Source: CAMBDR01 sp046597185
GTDB lineage: Bacteria > Pseudomonadota > Gammaproteobacteria > Burkholderiales > Burkholderiaceae_D
Direction of reading: 5' to 3'
DNA: 10,311 bases
Assembly: GCA_046597185.1 (NCBI GenBank)
Contig: JBKJLF010000626.1
Span: 1-10,311, forward strand
This document shows positions 5,915 through 10,311 of the stretch, piece after piece; position 1 is the first letter of the stretch; every line of letters starts with the position of its first letter. Below the pieces are notes generated by a model. That model was not told the DNA's origin, did no database searches, and was given only the letters and a program-made list of their open reading frames with translations. The position numbers and the translations under genes were made by a program.

Positions 5915-6507
5915 GCCTGTCCAAACGCGCCATCTGGTATGCCCATGTGGGCAGCTTGCGCACCACGCCGCTGCTGGCAGGCTGGATCAGTGACACCGGT
6001 TCGCTCACCGCCAAATTAATCGCGCATAGCCAGCGCTTTCGGGTGCAGTGCTTGCGTCAGGGGCGGGCCTTTGGTTTGTCGGATGAAATTCAAGTGCTCG
6101 GCTTGCCACGCCGGGTGCAGGTGATTGAACGTGAAGTATTATTGGTGTGTGATGATGTGCCAGTGGTGTTTGCCCACACCGCCGTGCCCTTGAGTTGTAC
6201 CGCCTCGGATTGGCCCTTATTTAAAACCCTGGGCAATCGCTCGCTGGGCACGACCTTGTTTAATGATCCGCAAGTGCGGCGCGGCGCGCTGCATTATGCC
6301 AGATTGCAACAAGGCCACCCGCTGGTACAAAGAGCGCAGCGTGCAACAGGATGCGCCTTACCCATGCAATGTTTGGCGCGCCGCTCCTTGTTTTGGCGCA
6401 AACGTGGCATGCTGTTGGTAACGGAAGTATTTTTGCCGACATTAAATGATTTGCTGTTGGCGCACCATGCGCCCGGCTCGATTAACCCGCTTGGAAAGCA
6501 TAAGTAA
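5911..6507 (+). CDS. ubiC: Chorismate lyase (chorismate--pyruvate lyase)
   Basis: UbiC removes pyruvate from chorismate to give 4-hydroxybenzoate, the first committed step of ubiquinone synthesis. The 198-residue length fits the family. Landmarks are WISDTGSLTAKL (residues 25-36), EREVLLVC (73-80) with the substrate-binding Arg74, GNRSLGTTLF (108-117) and RRSLFWRKRGMLLVTEVFLP (157-176). Glu172 in that last block corresponds to the active-site Glu of E. coli UbiC. The GTG start at 5911 is backed by a GGAG 7 nt upstream and keeps the usual short N-terminus. The gene overlaps the esterase by four bases and its TAA shares one base with the next ATG, so translation is coupled on both sides. Having aroE three genes downstream places a chorismate-forming and a chorismate-using step in one operon. 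Confidence 0.93.
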   Translation: MSLSKRAIWYAHVGSLRTTPLLAGWISDTGSLTAKLIAHSQRFRVQCLRQGRAFGLSDEIQVLGLPRRVQVIEREVLLVCDDVPVVFAHTAVPLSCTASDWPLFKTLGNRSLGTTLFNDPQVRRGALHYARLQQGHPLVQRAQRATGCALPMQCLARRSLFWRKRGMLLVTEVFLPTLNDLLLAHHAPGSINPLGKHK

Positions 6508-8633
6508 TGAATGTATTTTTTGAAGAATCCGGCGATTTTAAAGTCGGCACTATATTAAGCCAGGCGGGTGAGGCGGCGCAAATTGAAATGGCCAGCGGCA
6601 AGCGCAGCAAGGTCAAGCTCAAAGATATATTGCTGCAATTTGCCAACCCCGAAGCGCAAGAATTATTGCAGCAAGCGCAGCAGATTGCGGCGGAGCTGGA
6701 TCTGGACTTTTTATGGGAAGTGGCGGGTCAGGACGAATTCGGTTTTGCCGAATTGGGCGCGGAATATTTCGGCCATGCGCCCTTGGCGACCGAAGCGGCA
6801 GGCTTGATTTTGGCCCTGCATGGCGCACCTGTGTATTTTTATCGCAAAGGCCGTGGCCGCTACAAAGCCGCACCTGCGGCCAATTTGCAAGCAGCGCTGG
6901 CGGGCATTGAAAAGAAAAAACAACAGGCGCTGGTGCAAGCGAGCTACGTGGAAGAACTGGTGGCGCACCGCTTGCCGGCGGCCATGCAAAACCAAGTGAT
7001 GCATTTGCTGTTCAAGCCGGATAAAAATTCGATTGAATACAAAGCCCTGGAAGCGGCCTGCGAGCAATTGCAAACCAGCCCGGCCAAATTGATGCTGGCC
7101 AATGGCGGCATCAGTTCGGCCAAGCAATATCATCTCTCCAAATTTTTGCTGGAACACTTCCCCAAGGGCACCGGTTTTGCGCCGATTAAAGTACCGCAAC
7201 CCGGTGCTGGCAACGGCGCTTTACCGGTCTCGCAAGTGCCTGCGTTTTCGATTGATGATGTCACCACCACTGAAATTGATGATGCTTTTTCGGTGCAACA
7301 ACTGGATGATGGCAACTGGCAAATCGGCATCCACATCGCAGCGCCAGGCCTTGCCATGGTGCGCGATGATGCGCTTGATTTGCTGGCGCGTAGTCGCATG
7401 TCTACCGTGTATATGCCGGGCGATAAAATCACCATGTTGCCGGATGAACTGGTTCAAGCCTACACCCTGGGTGCCGGCCAAACCCGGCCTGCGGTATCGC
7501 TGTATGCGGTGGTGAATGGATCGGATTTCAGTTTAATTTCTTGCACCAGCCGCGCCGAAATGGTGCCGATGGCGGCGAATTTGCGCCATAATGATCTGGA
7601 AGAATTGGTGACCGAAGCGGCGCTGGCCGAAGGCTCGGGGGACTATCCATACAAAGCCGAACTGGCGATTTTATGGCGCTGGGCGCTGGTGCTGGAACAA
7701 CAGCGTGCCGCCAAGCGCGCCGGCTTTGGTTTGCGCCCGGAGCAAAATAACCGGGTCGATTATAATTTCTACGTCGAAAACGATGTGGTTTCCATCGTGC
7801 CGCGCAAACGTGGTGCGCCGCTGGATAAAATCGTGGCCGAATTGATGATTTTCGCCAACAGCACCTGGGGTAAGCTGATGCACGACCATGGCGTGCCGGG
7901 CATCTATCGCAGCCAAGGCACCGGCTGGGGCGGCAAAATGCAGGTGCGCATGCTCACCCATGCCGCGCCGCATCAGGGCCTGGGGGTGGATCAATACGCG
8001 TGGAGCACTTCGCCACTGCGGCGCTATACCGATATGGTCAACCAATGGCAAATTTTAGCCTGCATTCAACACGGCGTGGCTGCGCCCTTGGTGGCACCAT
8101 TTAAACCGCGCGATGCCGCCTTGTTTGCCCTGGTGTCCGGCTTTGATGCTGCGTATGCGGCCTATGGTGATTTTCAAACCGATATGGAGCGCTACTGGTG
8201 CTTGCGCTGGTTGGCGCAACAACAGCAAACCATGCAAAGCCGCCAGATTGAAGCGGTGGTGTTGAAAGATGAGATTTTGCGCTTGTCTTCGATTCCATTA
8301 GTGATTAAACTCTCCGGTTTGCAACCTTTGGCGCGTGGCACCCAGGTGAAACTGGATGTGTTGGGCTGGGATGAAATCGCCTTGACCGTGGATGCACGCT
8401 TGCTTGAAGTATTGACGGTAGAAGCGCAGGTGATGGAAGAAGCGGAAGAGGAGGTGGAACAAGTGGCAGCAGAATCGGAGACCGAAGCGGAAGTAGCCGC
8501 CGATGGTAGCCTTGAAGCCAGCACTGAAGCAGGCACCGAGCCAAACACTGAAGTCAACACAGACGCCAACACACAAGCCAACACACAAGCCAACCCTGAA
8601 CCCAACACTGAGCAAAAATTGGAACCGATGTGA
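6507..8633 (+). CDS. RNB-domain exoribonuclease (RNase II/R superfamily)
   Basis: This 708-residue protein is a processive 3'-5' exoribonuclease by family. An N-terminal region (about 1-230) of small-domain and helical character leads to the RNB catalytic domain. Its signature FSIDDVTTTEIDDAFSV (247-263) supplies Asp250, Glu256, Asp258 and Asp259 as Mg2+ ligands; in RNase II and R the second ligand is Asp. VYMPGDKITMLPDELV (301-316) and the catalytic STSPLRRYTDMVNQW (500-514, arginines 505-506) follow. Residues 580-632 may be a reduced S1-like domain. The last 70 residues are low-complexity: a Glu-rich run, then six PNTE/ANTQ-type units. The ATG at 6507 overlaps the ubiC TAA by one base; GGA lies 11 nt upstream. 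The family is certain, but I do not assign RNase II or RNase R specifically. The gene order RNB gene, TonB gene, aroE is, from memory, common in Burkholderiales. Confidence 0.92.
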   Translation: MNVFFEESGDFKVGTILSQAGEAAQIEMASGKRSKVKLKDILLQFANPEAQELLQQAQQIAAELDLDFLWEVAGQDEFGFAELGAEYFGHAPLATEAAGLILALHGAPVYFYRKGRGRYKAAPAANLQAALAGIEKKKQQALVQASYVEELVAHRLPAAMQNQVMHLLFKPDKNSIEYKALEAACEQLQTSPAKLMLANGGISSAKQYHLSKFLLEHFPKGTGFAPIKVPQPGAGNGALPVSQVPAFSIDDVTTTEIDDAFSVQQLDDGNWQIGIHIAAPGLAMVRDDALDLLARSRMSTVYMPGDKITMLPDELVQAYTLGAGQTRPAVSLYAVVNGSDFSLISCTSRAEMVPMAANLRHNDLEELVTEAALAEGSGDYPYKAELAILWRWALVLEQQRAAKRAGFGLRPEQNNRVDYNFYVENDVVSIVPRKRGAPLDKIVAELMIFANSTWGKLMHDHGVPGIYRSQGTGWGGKMQVRMLTHAAPHQGLGVDQYAWSTSPLRRYTDMVNQWQILACIQHGVAAPLVAPFKPRDAALFALVSGFDAAYAAYGDFQTDMERYWCLRWLAQQQQTMQSRQIEAVVLKDEILRLSSIPLVIKLSGLQPLARGTQVKLDVLGWDEIALTVDARLLEVLTVEAQVMEEAEEEVEQVAAESETEAEVAADGSLEASTEAGTEPNTEVNTDANTQANTQANPEPNTEQKLEPM
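8541..8612 (+). repeat. Six 12-bp units in the RNase C-terminal tail
   Basis: Six consecutive 12-bp units encode PNTE, VNTD, ANTQ, ANTQ, ANPE and PNTE. Units three and four (8565-8576, 8577-8588) are identical copies of GCCAACACACAA. The others differ by several bases, so the array is old with one recent duplication. It lies beyond all folded domains and stops just before the end of the gene. Confidence 0.9.
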
Positions 8634-9523
8634 AACAGTTTTCTCAAAATTCGACCCTGAACATTGCGATTGTCGTTTCCCTGACCTTGCATGCCATGGC
8701 CATGTTTGTACACTTCGTGGCACCGGACACGTTTCGCTTCCAGCCTTCCGACCCTGGCCTCGAAGTGATTTTGGTCAATGCCAAACATGATAAAAAACCA
8801 CTCAAGGCCGACGCCCTGGCGCAAGCCAATCTGGACGGTGGCGGCCAGACCGACAAAGGGCGCAGCAAATCGCCCCTGCCTGATATGCGCCAAATGAGCG
8901 ATGGCGATAACGTGCCCGAGAGTACCCGCCGCATCCAGGAATTGGAAGAATTGCAAAAGCAAATGCTGGCGCAATTGAATAAGGAAGGCAAATTCAAGCT
9001 CTCCACCAAGTTGGATCGAAAAAACCCGGACGCGCCGCCACCCGTCCCCGGCACGGATGCCACCGAGAGCGCCAAAATGCTGGCCAGAATGGCCGCCGAA
9101 ATTACCCAAACCATTGAAGACCAAAACAAGCGTCCACGCAAAACCTTTATTACCCCCAGTACCCAGGCGGTCGGGTATGCGGTGTATTACAAAGCCTTGC
9201 AAAAGCGCATCGAAGAAATCGGCACCATCAATTTCCCCCAGCGTGGTGGCGAAAAACTATATGGCGAACTGATCGTCTACATTCCGATTTTTCAGGATGG
9301 CAGCATCTATGAAAAAGAGGGCGGGGTGCGCATTGAGCGCAGTTCCGGCAATCTGGAACTGGACAAGGCGGCAGTGCGGATTGTGCGCCGTTCGGCACCG
9401 TTTGGTAAATTTCCACCGAATATGTTGTCCGGTGACCGCGATGATTTATGGATCATCATCACCACCTTCCGCTTCACCAAAGACGAAGTGCTACATACCG
9501 AACTGATGGGCGGAGCAAACTAA
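8630..9523 (+). CDS. TonB-family energy transducer-like protein
   Basis: The 297-residue product is predicted to sit in the inner membrane with its bulk in the periplasm. One transmembrane helix (about residues 9-31) carries Ser17-Leu-Thr-Leu-His21, matching the SxxxH of TonB that contacts ExbB/ExbD. A charged, partly coiled-coil linker follows (RRIQELEELQKQMLAQLNKE, 100-119), with only a short proline run (APPPVP, 135-140). The end resembles a TonB C-terminal domain: YYKALQKRIEEIGTINFP (186-203), ELIVYIPIFQDGSI (213-226), then LDKAAVRIVRRSAPFGKFP (244-262). It starts at GTG 8630, overlapping the RNase stop as GTGA, with GGAA 5 nt upstream; the ATG two bases earlier is in the RNase frame. No exbB or exbD is in the window. 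A TolA-like envelope role is an alternative to iron or nutrient uptake. Confidence 0.8.
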   Translation: MKQFSQNSTLNIAIVVSLTLHAMAMFVHFVAPDTFRFQPSDPGLEVILVNAKHDKKPLKADALAQANLDGGGQTDKGRSKSPLPDMRQMSDGDNVPESTRRIQELEELQKQMLAQLNKEGKFKLSTKLDRKNPDAPPPVPGTDATESAKMLARMAAEITQTIEDQNKRPRKTFITPSTQAVGYAVYYKALQKRIEEIGTINFPQRGGEKLYGELIVYIPIFQDGSIYEKEGGVRIERSSGNLELDKAAVRIVRRSAPFGKFPPNMLSGDRDDLWIIITTFRFTKDEVLHTELMGGAN

Positions 9524-9524
9524 G

Positions 9525-10311
9525 ATGGCAAGCAAACCCGATCAATACGTCGTCATCGGTAACCCGATTGCGCATAGCAAATCGCCCGCCATCCACGCCC
9601 GCTTTGCCGCCAGTTGCGATCAAGCCATGGAATATAAAGCCATGCTGGCACCGCTGGACGGTTTTGCGCTTGCCGCGCGCCAGTTTTTTGCCGCCGGGGG
9701 CTTGGGCGCAAATGTCACCCAACCGTTTAAACTGGAAGCGTTTGCGCTGGCCGATGAACTTACGCCACGTGCACGAGCAGCGGGCGCGGTCAACACCCTG
9801 AGCTGGCGCAATGGGCACTTATTGGGTGACAATACGGACGGCAAGGGCTTGGTCAACGATATTGTGCAAATGGCTGGCCACCCCATTGCCGGGCAGCGCG
9901 TGCTGATGTTAGGCGCAGGCGGTGCTGCACGCGGGGCCTTGTTGCCGATTCTGGAACAACAACCGGCCCAATTGGTGGTGGCCAACCGCACCCACGCCAG
10001 CGCCCTGCAATTGCTGGAACAATTTCAACCATTGGTACCGGAGGCGAGCAAACATCGTAAGGATTTATTGTGCGCCTGTGAATTTGCCAATCTAACAGGC
10101 ACGTTTGACCTGATCATTAATGCCACTTCGGCCAGCCTGCAAGCGAGCGTACCACCTATTGCCCCCGGCTTGCTTGGCCCAAACTGTTTGGCCTACGACA
10201 TGATGTATGGCGCACAGCCCACCGTCTTCATGGCTTGGGCCAGCGCGCACGGTGCCAAGGTGCGCGACGGTTTGGGCATGTTGGTGGGGCAGGCGGCCGA
10301 AGCGTTTTTTG
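9525..10311 (+). CDS. aroE: Shikimate 5-dehydrogenase (3' end outside window)
   Basis: AroE reduces 3-dehydroshikimate to shikimate with NADPH in the pathway to chorismate. About 262 residues are present and perhaps 10-20 are missing at the window end. Substrate-binding NPIAHSKSPAIH (residues 13-24), the catalytic Lys in GANVTQPFKLEAF, and NTDGKGLV with the catalytic Asp are all visible. These are followed by the dinucleotide loop GAGGAARGALLP, NRT, INATSASL, YDMMYG and DGLGMLVGQAAEAF. The Gln in VTQPFK replaces a usually hydrophobic residue and is a minor oddity. The ATG at 9525 follows the TonB stop by one base. GGAG 9 nt upstream, inside the TonB gene, supports the start and coupling. Its product pathway supplies chorismate for UbiC encoded upstream in the same operon. 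Confidence 0.95.
   Translation, partial: MASKPDQYVVIGNPIAHSKSPAIHARFAASCDQAMEYKAMLAPLDGFALAARQFFAAGGLGANVTQPFKLEAFALADELTPRARAAGAVNTLSWRNGHLLGDNTDGKGLVNDIVQMAGHPIAGQRVLMLGAGGAARGALLPILEQQPAQLVVANRTHASALQLLEQFQPLVPEASKHRKDLLCACEFANLTGTFDLIINATSASLQASVPPIAPGLLGPNCLAYDMMYGAQPTVFMAWASAHGAKVRDGLGMLVGQAAEAFF

Noticed and set aside
8628..8630. ATG as start of the TonB-family gene
   Set aside because: This ATG is in the RNase frame and is followed at once by TGA. The TonB frame begins with the overlapping GTG at 8630.
8192..9202. 336-residue minus-strand frame across the RNase and TonB genes
   Set aside because: It lies antisense to two well-supported genes. Its ACVLACVLASVLTSVFGS run is only the reverse reading of the 12-bp repeat.

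Overview
The window looks like chromosomal DNA of a betaproteobacterium, most likely Burkholderiales and possibly Oxalobacteraceae. The gene set and the moderately GC-rich sequence suggest this; it is an inference from family resemblance, not a database result. Two blocks of genes diverge from an intergenic region at about 3596-3839.

Left block, minus strand (about 166-3595). A periplasmic PafA-like alkaline phosphatase (3595-1871) is followed by a 98-residue protein I do not recognise (1819-1523) and a doubtful overlapping frame (1533-1345). An extended -10 promoter (1344-1352) then precedes what looks like the start of an aryl-polyene-type pigment operon. Its first gene is a ketosynthase-like chain-length-factor protein (1273-509). 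The second is a lysophospholipid-type acyltransferase (516-166) that breaks off just after its HX4D motif. The first 105 bases read as a possible transposase C-terminus on the opposite strand, so an insertion sequence probably cut the acyltransferase and separated the rest of the pigment cluster.

Right block, plus strand (3840 to the window end). Six genes are packed head to tail with 4-nt, 4-nt, 1-nt and 4-nt overlaps and one 1-nt gap. They are mpl (murein peptide recycling), a YqiA-type esterase, ubiC (chorismate lyase), an RNB-domain exoribonuclease, a TonB-family protein and aroE (shikimate dehydrogenase, cut by the window end). The layout implies one translationally coupled transcript. 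It mixes envelope maintenance, RNA decay and two steps around chorismate: AroE acts before it and UbiC after it. UbiC makes 4-hydroxybenzoate, which feeds ubiquinone and is also the known aryl-polyene starter, giving a possible metabolic link between the two blocks.

The most unusual pattern is a set of short in-frame tandem duplications at the ends of coding regions: four 12-bp units in the phosphatase signal peptide, three 12-bp units over the esterase start codon, a 15-bp duplication at the esterase C-terminus whose second copy supplies the ubiC ribosome binding site, and six 12-bp units in the RNase tail. I found no CRISPR array, no rRNA or tRNA, no convincing intrinsic terminator and no clearly new defence or mobile system. 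The remaining genes belong to known families.
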